NCBI RefSeq assembly: GCF_003966895.1
Contig: NZ_AP018449.1
Location: 2,807,501 to 2,871,500, forward strand
Direction of reading: 5' to 3'
Source: Methylomusa anaerophila
Lineage (GTDB): Bacteria > Bacillota > Negativicutes > Sporomusales > Sporomusaceae
Length of the DNA: 64,000 bases
The notes under the pieces are model-generated. The model saw only the letters and a list, made by a program, of their open reading frames with translations, searched no databases and was not told the DNA's origin. Shown here in pieces: positions 26,501 through 34,904 of the stretch (positions are counted from its first letter, which is position 1; the number at the start of each line of letters is the position of its first letter). Position numbers and translations under genes: made by a program.

Positions 26501-29500
26501 GGGGGAACCGCCGGACAAATCCAGGCGGGTCAAGTAACCATCACCGCCGCCAACATAGCCAACCGAGGCGGCAGCATCCTGCAGATCGGCAGCGAAGAAG
26601 CCGCCATAACCGCAGCCCATACCCTCGACAACAGCGGCGGTAAAATTGCCGCCAATGGCGCCGCCAAGATAAAAGTCGGCGAACTTATCAACCAGGGAGG
26701 CAGCATCCAAACCTCCGGGCTTGATAATAACAATCTGGTCCTTGATGCCCGCGGCAGCATCAACAACAGCCTATATAACGGACAGGCGGGAATCATCAGT
26801 GCCGGCGGCAGCACAACCATAACCGCCGACAGCCTCAACAACAGCCAGGGACAAATTACCGCCGGTCAAACCTTAAGCGCAACAGTTACCCAAGACATCA
26901 CCAATACGCAAGGACTACTGGCGGCCAACCAAAACGCCGCCGTCAGCGCCGGCCGGATCCACAACACCCAGGGCACCATCGCCGCCGTACAGGGGCAAGC
27001 CGACGTCACCGCGGCCACCGGTATTCTTGATAACACGGCAGGGCGGGTGGAAGCCCAAAAGGAAACCCGCATCTTCGCCATTGGCTTAAACAACACAGAA
27101 GGTGTCATCCTCGGCGGCAGCCTGGACGTCAACACCAATAACCAACGGACTGACAACACGCGCGGCAGTATCGCCGCCGCCGGCCCGGCCACCATCCGCA
27201 GCGGCATCTTTATCAACGAAGCCGGCCTGGTTCAGGCAGCAGGCGATCTCATCCTCGACACCGGCGGGCAAACCCTTGCCAACACCAATTCCGGCGCCAC
27301 CGGCGGTATCATTGGCCGCGGCAGCGTCAACCTGCTCACCGGCAGCCTTACCAACCAGGCCGGCTACATTTACGGCGAAAATACACTTACAGTAAAAAGC
27401 GCCGACATCAACAATAGCCAGGGCGGTCTGCTGACCAGCGCCGGGGCAATGGACATCACCGCCGCCTCGCTAAACAACCAGGGCGGACAAATCCAGGCGG
27501 GTCAAGTAACCATAACCGCCGCCGACATAGCCAACCGAGGCGGCAGCATCCTGCAGACCGGCAGCGAAGAAGCCGCCATAACCGCAGCCCATACCCTCGA
27601 CAACAGCGGCGGCAAGATTGCCGCCAATGGCGCCGCCAAGATAAAAGTCGGCGAACTTATCAACCAGGGAGGCAGCATCCAAACCTCCGGGCTTGATAAT
27701 AACAATCTGGTCCTTGATGCCCGCGGCAGCATCAACAACAGCCTATATAACGGACAGGCGGGAATCATCAGTGCCGGCGGCAGCACAACCATAACCGCCG
27801 ACAGCCTCAACAACAGCCAGGGACAAATTACCGCCGGTCAAACCTTAAGCGCAACGGTTACCCAAGACATCACCAATACGCAAGGACTACTGGCGGCCAA
27901 CCAAAACGTCGCCGTCAGCGCCGGCCGGATCCACAACACCCAGGGTACCATCGCCGCCGTACAGGGGCAAGCCGACGTCACCGCAACCACCGGTATTCTT
28001 GATAACACGGCAGGGCGGGTGGAAGCCCAAAAGGAAACCCGCATCTTCGCCATTGGCTTAAACAACACAGAAGGTGTCATCCTCGGCGGCAGCCTGGACG
28101 TCAACACCAATAACCAACGGACTGACAACACGCGCGGCAGTATCGCCGCCGCCGGCCCGGCCACCATCCGCAGCGGCATCTTTATCAACGAAGCCGGCCT
28201 GGTTCAGGCAGCAGGCGATCTCATCCTCGACACCGGCGGGCAAACCCTTGCCAACACCAATTCCGGCGCCACCGGCGGTATCATTGGCCGCGGCAGCGTC
28301 AACCTGCTCACCGGCAGCCTTACCAACCAGGCCGGCTACATTTACGGCGAAAATACACTTACAGTAAAAAGCGCCGACATCAACAATAGCCAGGGCGGTC
28401 TGCTGACCAGCGCCGGGGCAATGGACATCACCGCCGCCTCGCTAAACAACCAGGGCGGACAAATCCAGGCCCTGGGCAATGTAGGCATCCAACTCGGCGG
28501 CACATTCCGCAATGCGCAAAGCCTGGTGCGGGCCGGTCAAACCCTCACCATCCGCGCCGCCGCCATCGACAACACCAATACCCAGGAGACAAACCAGGGG
28601 ATCGAAGGCCGGTCGGTAAATCTTACCGCCGCCCAAATCGACAACAGCCAGGGCGCCATCCGGGCCAACGAAACCTTGACCCTGACCGGCAGCGGTCAGA
28701 TCAACAACAGCCAGGGCTTGGTCTCTGCCGGAAAAACCCTTACCCTGCAAGATGCCAACCTGGACAACAAGACCCTGCAGATCAACAACAGCGGCGGAAC
28801 ATTGATCGCCGGGCAGCAACTCAATATCAACAGCGCCGGCCTCACAGGCGACGGCAAAATCGTAAGCCAGGGCGATCTTACCATTAAACTCACCCAAGAC
28901 TATACCCACACCGGTGAACTGGAAGCCAACGGCGACCTCAAACTGGAAACCGCCGGCGCCTTCACCAACAAAACAGCCCTTCAAGCCGGGAACAGCCTTA
29001 CCGTCATCGCCGGCAGCATCGACAACACCGTAGACGGTCAAATCAGCGGCAAAAACACCGCCGTTGCCGCCGATACCCTTACCAACCGGGGACTCATTGA
29101 CGGCGGCACAACCCTGATCGAGGCAGGAACCCTCAACAATCTGGGAACCGGCCGTATCTACGGCGACCAACTGGCCATTGAGGCCAATACCCTCACCAAC
29201 GATGTGGAAAATGGCACGGCGCCCGCCATCGCCGCCCGCAATCGCCTGGATATAGGCGCCCAGACCCTTGTTAACCGGGAACACGCCCTCATCTACAGTG
29301 ACGGCGACATGGCTGTCGGGGGCAGCCTGGCGGCAGACAAAACAGCAACCGGCCAGGCAGCCGTAGTCAACAACAACAGCGCCACCATAGAAGCCCGGGG
29401 CAATCTCAGCCTCTTTAGCCATGAAATCAACAACACCAACGAACACTTCAGCACCGTCATAGAAAAAACCCAGGAACAACAAATGGAAGAATACCAAGGT

Positions 29501-32500
29501 AGCGGATCTCCTAACCGCTACCTTGCCGGCACCCCCGGCGTCTACATCTATAACGACGAATCCGACCATCTCCAAACTCCCGCAGGCGGATTTGAGAGCT
29601 GGCTGGCCTACCGTTACACCCGGACGACAATGGAAAGCAAAGTAGAAACCTCCGACCCCGGTCAAATCTTATCCGGCGGCGCCATGCAAATCATCGCCGA
29701 CACCGTCACCAACGACAAGAGCAAAATCATCGCCGGCGGCACCATAAGCGGCAGCATTGGCGCCTTAAACAACATCGGCTTCGAGGGACAGCGCATCACT
29801 ACCGACAGCGGCACCGTCACCTCCTACTGGCGCAACCACCGCCGCGGCCGCGATGATACCGGCAGCAGTTCAACCGGGTATAACCCGCCAGACGTGATTC
29901 AGAATATCACACTGGCGGAAGGGGAGTATCAAGAAAACGCGGCCCCATCACTAGACAGCGCCAAACCAGGCGACCGATCAAGCGGCAGCGTCCAGCAAAC
30001 GGCAGCCGGAGCAAATCCTGCCGGTGTCGCCACTAACGGCGGCGCTGCCGTCACCGCCGGCGTCACTGCCGTCGCAGCCGGCGCCACAGCCGGCACCGCA
30101 GTCGTCACACCCGGCGGCGCTGCCGTCCTACCCGGCGTCCAGGTTACGACCCCTACCGGCAAAATCATCCGCACGGGCGGAGTTAACATCCAGCTAGCCA
30201 ACAACAGCCTCTTTACAATCAACAAAAACCCCAACAACAACTTCCTGTTCGGGGTAGACCCCCAATTCGCCAACAACCAGCAATGGCTTTCCTCCGAATA
30301 CCTGCTCAACAACCTTTCCTTCCAACGCGGCGACCCGCCCCCACGGTTAGGCGACGGTTTCTATGAACAAAAAATGATCCAGCAACAAGTAACACAACTC
30401 ACCGGCAGGCGTTTCCTCAAAGACTTCACCAACGACCAGGACCAGTACCAAGCCCTGCTGAACAACGCCTTAGCCTATGCCCAAGACCACCAATTGACCG
30501 TTGGCACACCCCTCACCGAAGACCAGATGGCCGAACTGACAAGCGACCTGGTCTGGCTGGTGGAAAAAGACGTGATCCTGCCGGACGGCCAAACAACGCG
30601 GGCGCTGGTACCCCAACTCTACGTGTGCGCCCTCAAAGAAGGCGACCTAGCTGCCTCAGGAGCTTTGCTCTCCGGCTATGACGTAAAGCTCAACCTCAGC
30701 GGCGACCTCACCAACAGCGGCGGCATCGCCGGCAACAACCTGGTCGCTCTGACCGCCGAAAACATCCGCAACCTCGGCGGCAGCATCCGGGGCAACAACC
30801 TGGACCTGCAAGCCCGAACCGACCTTGACAACATCGGCGGGCGGCTGGAAGCCGTCAGCAGCCTTACCGCCCAGGCCGGCAGAGACCTCAATCTCGTCAC
30901 CACCACCACGGCCGCGGCCAACGACAACGGCAGCCGCACCGTCATCGACCGAATCGCCGGCCTCTACGTCACCGGCAGCAACGGGCTGCTCCTGGCCAGC
31001 GCCCAACGCAACGTCAACCTCACCGCCGCCGAAATCAACAACAGCGGCACCGACAGCCAAACCACCCTTGCCGCCGGGCAGGACCTCAACCTCGGCACCG
31101 TCGGGCAAAGCGGCAGCAACCGCCTGGTCTGGGATGGCAACAACCGGCGCAGCGACAGCTTCAGCAGCGAAACCGGCACCACCATCCAAACCCAGGGCAG
31201 CACCGAACTGCAAGCCGGCAATGACCTCAACGCCAGAGCCGCCTACCTGGACAGCCAAGGCCCCCTCACCCTCACCGCCGGCCGCGACGTCAACCTGACA
31301 GCAGGCCAGAGCAGCGACAATGTGGAGGAAAACCATCAGCACAAAGGCACCAGCGGCTTCTTCTCCAGCACCACCTACACCACCCACGACCAAGTTCAGG
31401 AAACCCTAAGCCAGGGCACCACCCTTTCGGCCGACAGCATCAGTGTCCAAACCGGCCGGGACATCAACATCAGCGGCAGCAACGTAGCCGCCACCCATGA
31501 CGTAACCCTGCAGGCCGGCAACGACATTACCCTTACCGCCGCCCAACAAACCTCCCAGGAAGAACACATGCGCCAGCAAAAAACCTCCGGCCTCTTCAGC
31601 AGCGGCGGCCTCGGCTTCACCATCGGCAGCAAAAGCGAAAAAACCACCCTCGATCAACAAACCATGGAGCAAGCCGGCAGCACCATCGGCTCCATCGACG
31701 GCAACGTCAACCTCATTGCCGGCAACCAAGTCAACAGCGCCGGGACTACAATTATCAGCGGCCAGGACACCAACATCAGCGGCAAAAATGTCACCATCGA
31801 CAACACAGTAAACACCTACGACAGCCAGTACAAATACGAATTCAAGCAAAGCGGCCTGAGTGTATCCTTAGGCGGCGGCGTAATCGATGCTGCCACGGGT
31901 GCTTATAACGACATCCAGCGCTCGGGTCAGGTACAGGATGACCGGCTTAAAACGCTGTATGAGTACAAAGCCGTTAAAGATCTTGAGAAACTGAAGGACT
32001 TCAAAGGCAACCTGACAAAAGGAGTGGGTGTCAACGTCAGCATTGGCAGCACAACAATCACATCCGAGCAAAACACCCATGTGGAAAGCGTCAACCCATC
32101 CAACATCAGCGCCGGCGGCAACGTCAACATCACCGCCACCGACGGTAATGTCAACCTCAAAGGGACCAAAATCACTGCGACTGAGGTCACCTTGGACGCC
32201 GAAAACGACATCAACCTCGACGCCGCCCAAAACCAACAACAGATTGATGGCAAAACCAGCTCCTCCTCCTGGTCTTTAGGCGGCACCATCGGTGTAGGCT
32301 ACTCCGGTAGCTTCGGCAGCAGTAGCGGCAAAAAAAACGGCAACGCTGTGACCAATACCGGCAGCGTCATTGATGCCAGCGGCACAGTAACCCTAAAATC
32401 CGGCAACGACACCAACATCACCGGTTCCCAGGTAATAGGCGAAAAAGTAAAAGCCGACATCGGCGGCAACCTCAACATCGCCAGCCTGCAGGACAGTGAT

Positions 32501-34282
32501 GACTACGCGGCGAACAATCAAAGCATCGGCTTTGGTTTCGGCACCGGCAAGATCAGCGGGACAACGGGCTCCTTCAATACCGGCAAGACCAACTCCAACT
32601 ATGACAGTGTCACTGGTCAGGCAGGGATTTTTGCCGGGGCGGAAGGCTTTGATATCTACGTGGAGAAAAATACCGACCTGAAGGGTGCGGTGATTAGCAG
32701 CGAGGCTACGCCGGATAAGAATAAGCTCAGTACCGATACGCTGACATTCTCCAATCTGGAGAATAGAGCGAAGTATCTATCAAGTAGTATTGGAGTTAAT
32801 TACAACAGCAAGCTTACTCCAGGGATGAAATTGGGTGATTTGGGTCTAACTCCCAATATTGGCGTTACTGTTAGTGGTAATGCAGATAGTACCACAAAAT
32901 CGGCTATATCGCCTGGAACTATTGAAGTTAGGAGCAATCCTAATGCCGATCTGTCCAATCTCAGCCGTGATCCGAGCGGTGCATTAAATGCGTTAGGCAA
33001 GATTTTTGATAAGAAAACAGTACAAGAGAAGCAAGAATTAGCAAATCTATTTGTTCAAGAAGCCTCTACCGCCATTGGCGATTTAGCAGATGCACAACTG
33101 AAAAAAGCAATTAATGATGCAGCTAAATATAAAGATACAAATCCAGCGGCATATAATGAAGCCTTACAACAAATTGCCTTATGGAAAGAAGGCGGAACAA
33201 ACAAGGTATTGTTAGATACTTTGATGGGTGGTATTATAGCCAGCATTGGCGGTGGAAATATTGGCGCGGGTGCGCTTAGCGGTGGATTAAATGGATTGCT
33301 CCAAGGAGAATTATCAAAGATTACAGATCCCGCAGCGCGTCAATGGGCAAGCTTGATACTTGGAGCAGCAGCATCAAAGATAGTCGGCGGAGATGCTTTT
33401 ACAGGCGGTAGCATAGCTAGTGGCGATACGAAGTATAACTCGCTAGATCATAGTGAGCAAATACAGTTCGCAGCAGATTTAACACTGGCATTTGTTGGTA
33501 AGGGCAAAACAACCGAAGAAGTAAAGAACAATGTTAAAGACGTGATTCAAAAATGGATAAATATAGATGCTGAAACAAATCCGAACCTAAAAGATACTGA
33601 TCCACCAACTATATCGTTATTAAAAGCTGCTGCAGATGTACTAGGTCTAGGAGATACTTGGAAATTCGATAGTAATGAAAGTTTGACTAATAATTTAAAT
33701 GCCTTCAAGCAGGCTCTGGATTTTCAGAAAAAAATTATTTTTGAATTTAAAGTTGGGGACTATGGTATCAGGATTATAGACGACAGAGATGATCAACAGA
33801 AAAAAGCCTATGCCCTTACAGAAGAATGGGCTCGTGGTTTAATATCTATGGGTTTCTTTGTTGGTAGTGGCGGTAAGGCAAAAGATATAGTTATTGGCGC
33901 AGCTAGAGCTGAAGAAGTAGCCACAGGAGCTAAAGTATTTTGGTCAGGTGGAGACGCTGCAAAGAATATAGCGGCATCTTGGGCAAAAGCAGGTGGTGCA
34001 ACAACACTTGAAATGACGCCGGAAGGCATTGCACTGGCAGAAAAAACAAAAGAAATGCCTTGGTCACAGGCAAAGCCTCTTTGGGAGGAACTATCTAGAG
34101 ACTTTGCAAAATCAGCTAGTGGCGAAGTACATGTATTCCAGAAAGCAGAAGGAGTTAGCTTGCAAAGCATATGGGGAACTGTTGAGTATAAAGAATTGAT
34201 GGCAAATCCTAATGTTACAAAATTTACTTTTCACGTACTAATGGGTGATGGCTCTATACGGGCGTTTACAATTGCTAAATAA
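23519..34282 (+). CDS. Giant TpsA/CdiA-like filamentous haemagglutinin exoprotein with C-terminal toxin
   Basis: 3587 residues. A signal-peptide-like N terminus (LIWLTAILQLCQPTLAGASA) precedes a TPS secretion domain at about residues 40-290, with FILANPNGIFVNGAGFINTS and HATLTTG. A very long beta-helical repeat region follows (NITLTAQGDI-type repeats), including a 972-base tandem duplication. Near residues 2650-3080 are late FHA modules also found in the two orphan cassettes. At about 3080 base composition falls visibly and a pre-toxin segment (ELSKITDPAARQWAS, then VGGDAFTGGS) leads to the C-terminal domain. That domain contains VFWSGGDAAKNIAASWAKAG and SGEVHVFQ, a pattern I associate with polymorphic-toxin C termini; its activity cannot be read from sequence. 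The usual VENN motif is absent. The gene next door is a likely immunity gene. Confidence 0.9.
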   Translation: MLCLRTNNQTTTQRRQSLKKWLIWLTAILQLCQPTLAGASAIVDKSAPGSNRPYVEFTANGLPVVQITTPSAAGVSRNIFQQFDVFSQGLILNNSRDIVSTQLAGYIAGNPFLLKGSARIILSEVSGPQASHLNGYTEIAGQKAEFILANPNGIFVNGAGFINTSHATLTTGAPVFGGDGSLSAFRVSGGQISIDGAGLNGGDTDRVDLISRAVTANAGIWTNELNVVTGANEVKYNSLTAANITPDSNKPAVAIDVGALGGMYANKIYLVGTEQGVGVNSQGIISAITGDLTVTGEGKVTLAGNTTAGENIYISAQGGLDTQDLVYAAKSANLTTPAGLTNAGLIAAGEHTTLTAAAVDSTGTIGAGINSDGTIAPNGDINITTTGSTKAGGQNTAAGNLTIRAAAVDLSGANTYAGQNINLTARTGDIANTGGTIQAMGSLNAKANGTLSNDQNPVGTKGQLQADQITITAGSVSNMGGVISQTGTKTTLITAQGTINNSRGEIGTHGDKLTIEAAELNNTTGKIIHAGGQELTIRTSGDTINTSGQIGANGANLTIEAQNLINTKGSIVHAGAQNLTLKTAGDTLNTGGQIDTNGQLTLTAQNLDNSSGQINSQKDMDIRLGSGLINETGVIRGGSAVKIAAADTVHNRRGTIEAGQGLNIRARSLQNENGRVANLDSGLLTITVRQDINNQGGQIGSNGKAELTANTVNNQSGTLTAQNNLTIRVGAKLDSNEASTIAAGGDLTINSGGAINLAGSTTANQNITLTAQGDIHNQGTVYAGRDATLAAQGALTNTGTLAAQNNITINVGERLDSNEASTIAAGGALAINSGGVINLAGATTANQNITLAAQGDINNQGTVYAGQDAAIGAGGALTNTGAITAGGNTGITANTVSSSGTLGAGVTREGKLGGSGNLTVVAQDTLTATGQNLAAGNMLLQGTAINLTGAVNQAGGSAALRATTGDITHTGASLDVGDKLDISAAKTFNNDKNAGGTAGQIQAGQVTITAANIANRGGSILQIGSEEAAITAAHTLDNSGGKIAANGAAKIKVGELINQGGSIQTSGLDNNNLVLDARGSINNSLYNGQAGIISAGGSTTITADSLNNSQGQITAGQTLSATVTQDITNTQGLLAANQNAAVSAGRIHNTQGTIAAVQGQADVTAATGILDNTAGRVEAQKETRIFAIGLNNTEGVILGGSLDVNTNNQRTDNTRGSIAAAGPATIRSGIFINEAGLVQAAGDLILDTGGQTLANTNSGATGGIIGRGSVNLLTGSLTNQAGYIYGENTLTVKSADINNSQGGLLTSAGAMDITAASLNNQGGQIQAGQVTITAADIANRGGSILQTGSEEAAITAAHTLDNSGGKIAANGAAKIKVGELINQGGSIQTSGLDNNNLVLDARGSINNSLYNGQAGIISAGGSTTITADSLNNSQGQITAGQTLSATVTQDITNTQGLLAANQNVAVSAGRIHNTQGTIAAVQGQADVTATTGILDNTAGRVEAQKETRIFAIGLNNTEGVILGGSLDVNTNNQRTDNTRGSIAAAGPATIRSGIFINEAGLVQAAGDLILDTGGQTLANTNSGATGGIIGRGSVNLLTGSLTNQAGYIYGENTLTVKSADINNSQGGLLTSAGAMDITAASLNNQGGQIQALGNVGIQLGGTFRNAQSLVRAGQTLTIRAAAIDNTNTQETNQGIEGRSVNLTAAQIDNSQGAIRANETLTLTGSGQINNSQGLVSAGKTLTLQDANLDNKTLQINNSGGTLIAGQQLNINSAGLTGDGKIVSQGDLTIKLTQDYTHTGELEANGDLKLETAGAFTNKTALQAGNSLTVIAGSIDNTVDGQISGKNTAVAADTLTNRGLIDGGTTLIEAGTLNNLGTGRIYGDQLAIEANTLTNDVENGTAPAIAARNRLDIGAQTLVNREHALIYSDGDMAVGGSLAADKTATGQAAVVNNNSATIEARGNLSLFSHEINNTNEHFSTVIEKTQEQQMEEYQGSGSPNRYLAGTPGVYIYNDESDHLQTPAGGFESWLAYRYTRTTMESKVETSDPGQILSGGAMQIIADTVTNDKSKIIAGGTISGSIGALNNIGFEGQRITTDSGTVTSYWRNHRRGRDDTGSSSTGYNPPDVIQNITLAEGEYQENAAPSLDSAKPGDRSSGSVQQTAAGANPAGVATNGGAAVTAGVTAVAAGATAGTAVVTPGGAAVLPGVQVTTPTGKIIRTGGVNIQLANNSLFTINKNPNNNFLFGVDPQFANNQQWLSSEYLLNNLSFQRGDPPPRLGDGFYEQKMIQQQVTQLTGRRFLKDFTNDQDQYQALLNNALAYAQDHQLTVGTPLTEDQMAELTSDLVWLVEKDVILPDGQTTRALVPQLYVCALKEGDLAASGALLSGYDVKLNLSGDLTNSGGIAGNNLVALTAENIRNLGGSIRGNNLDLQARTDLDNIGGRLEAVSSLTAQAGRDLNLVTTTTAAANDNGSRTVIDRIAGLYVTGSNGLLLASAQRNVNLTAAEINNSGTDSQTTLAAGQDLNLGTVGQSGSNRLVWDGNNRRSDSFSSETGTTIQTQGSTELQAGNDLNARAAYLDSQGPLTLTAGRDVNLTAGQSSDNVEENHQHKGTSGFFSSTTYTTHDQVQETLSQGTTLSADSISVQTGRDINISGSNVAATHDVTLQAGNDITLTAAQQTSQEEHMRQQKTSGLFSSGGLGFTIGSKSEKTTLDQQTMEQAGSTIGSIDGNVNLIAGNQVNSAGTTIISGQDTNISGKNVTIDNTVNTYDSQYKYEFKQSGLSVSLGGGVIDAATGAYNDIQRSGQVQDDRLKTLYEYKAVKDLEKLKDFKGNLTKGVGVNVSIGSTTITSEQNTHVESVNPSNISAGGNVNITATDGNVNLKGTKITATEVTLDAENDINLDAAQNQQQIDGKTSSSSWSLGGTIGVGYSGSFGSSSGKKNGNAVTNTGSVIDASGTVTLKSGNDTNITGSQVIGEKVKADIGGNLNIASLQDSDDYAANNQSIGFGFGTGKISGTTGSFNTGKTNSNYDSVTGQAGIFAGAEGFDIYVEKNTDLKGAVISSEATPDKNKLSTDTLTFSNLENRAKYLSSSIGVNYNSKLTPGMKLGDLGLTPNIGVTVSGNADSTTKSAISPGTIEVRSNPNADLSNLSRDPSGALNALGKIFDKKTVQEKQELANLFVQEASTAIGDLADAQLKKAINDAAKYKDTNPAAYNEALQQIALWKEGGTNKVLLDTLMGGIIASIGGGNIGAGALSGGLNGLLQGELSKITDPAARQWASLILGAAASKIVGGDAFTGGSIASGDTKYNSLDHSEQIQFAADLTLAFVGKGKTTEEVKNNVKDVIQKWINIDAETNPNLKDTDPPTISLLKAAADVLGLGDTWKFDSNESLTNNLNAFKQALDFQKKIIFEFKVGDYGIRIIDDRDDQQKKAYALTEEWARGLISMGFFVGSGGKAKDIVIGAARAEEVATGAKVFWSGGDAAKNIAASWAKAGGATTLEMTPEGIALAEKTKEMPWSQAKPLWEELSRDFAKSASGEVHVFQKAEGVSLQSIWGTVEYKELMANPNVTKFTFHVLMGDGSIRAFTIAK
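25672..26155 (+). repeat. Two ~240-base tandem units inside the exoprotein gene
   Basis: Two adjacent units encode the similar segments LDSNEASTIAAGG, TTANQNITL and NNQGTVYAG (or its HNQGTVYAG form). They diverge more than the 972-base duplication, so they are an older expansion of the beta-helix. Confidence 0.6.
26513..28456 (+). repeat. Near-identical 972-base tandem duplication in the exoprotein gene
   Basis: Copy A 26513-27484 and copy B 27485-28456 are each 972 bases (324 codons), differ at only a handful of positions (for example QIGS/QTGS, ANIAN/ADIAN, NAA/NVA, TAA/TTA), and keep the frame. The first bases of the unit recur at 28457 (GGACAAATCCAGGC), marking the likely crossover homology. 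It is a recent duplication lengthening the beta-helical stalk, and a candidate for copy-number variation or assembly error. Confidence 0.9.
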
Positions 34283-34318
34283 CTGTTATTTAATTCGAAC
34301 GCAAAGGGATGGGAATCT

Positions 34319-34822
34319 ATGAGTGTTGATGTTAGCAAAAAGTATTTTCTCATGAGTTTTAAATTTGATAAATGTAAGCCAGAAGATTTTGGGTTAACTG
34401 TTGTGTCTCAAGAAGCTCCGGAGACTTATGTTGATTCAAATGAAAACTCACGTTGGGTTAAAAAGGAGATGTATGATTTTGGATGGGGAAATGAATGTGG
34501 TTTTATGAGAATTCCGCAACTAGAGTTTGAAGATCTTTGGGAATTACTCATAAACTCAAGTATTCAAGAAAATAAATATGGTGCTGCATACATAATTGAG
34601 AAAGAATATGCATGCAAATTGATGAATCATCTATTAGACATTTTAAATAAGTCTGACTTTACTTACATCAGTTCATTCAAAGAAGCGGCTGAAATACTTA
34701 ATTTAAAGCAAGTCAGAAATAGGTGTGAAACTATTGGCAAAACGTATCAGGAAGTTGAAAATGATTACAATAACTGGAAGTATATCGCTAACAAGGTTTT
34801 AGAATTGATATCTAATAAGTAA
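34319..34822 (+). CDS. Putative CDI immunity protein for the exoprotein toxin
   Basis: 167 residues, acidic and soluble, with no signal peptide or membrane span. It starts 36 bases after the exoprotein stop and is AT-rich like the toxin end. Position immediately 3' of a CdiA-type toxin is the standard place for CdiI, which blocks the cognate toxin in the producing cell. I recognise no family in the sequence; residues WVKKEMYDFGWGNECGFMRI are the most distinctive stretch. A GGGAT-like ribosome site precedes the ATG. A REP-like hairpin follows 15 bases after the stop. Confidence 0.6.
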   Translation: MSVDVSKKYFLMSFKFDKCKPEDFGLTVVSQEAPETYVDSNENSRWVKKEMYDFGWGNECGFMRIPQLEFEDLWELLINSSIQENKYGAAYIIEKEYACKLMNHLLDILNKSDFTYISSFKEAAEILNLKQVRNRCETIGKTYQEVENDYNNWKYIANKVLELISNK

Positions 34823-34836
34823 AGAGACGATAATGC

Positions 34837-34860
34837 GACAGGGGACGGATATTCCCTGTC
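34837..34860. repeat. REP-like hairpin variant (GACAGGG...CCCTGTC)
   Basis: GACAGGG and CCCTGTC arms around a GGGACGGA core, closely related to the GGGACGGTTC hairpins at 34880, 38623, 43086 and 43224. It lies just after the first immunity gene. Confidence 0.7.
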
Positions 34861-34879
34861 GTATCGGGAAAATCAATAT

Positions 34880-34904
34880 GAGTCAAGGGACGGTTCGTTG
34901 ACTC
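34880..34904. repeat. REP-like GGGACGGTTC hairpin at start of orphan cassette 1
   Basis: GAGTCA (34880-34885) and TGACTC (34899-34904) arms flank GGGACGGTTC. The homology of the first orphan toxin cassette to the exoprotein begins right after the right arm. Confidence 0.8.

Noticed and set aside
28442-29665. 407-codon open frame on the minus strand inside the exoprotein gene
   Set aside because: It mirrors the GC-rich repeat codons of the sense gene, has no ribosome site and produces low-complexity G/V/A-rich sequence; similar antisense frames occur all along the repeat region.
23519-34282. Repeats in the exoprotein as CRISPR or satellite DNA
   Set aside because: They are in-frame protein repeats of a beta-helix with codon-level divergence.
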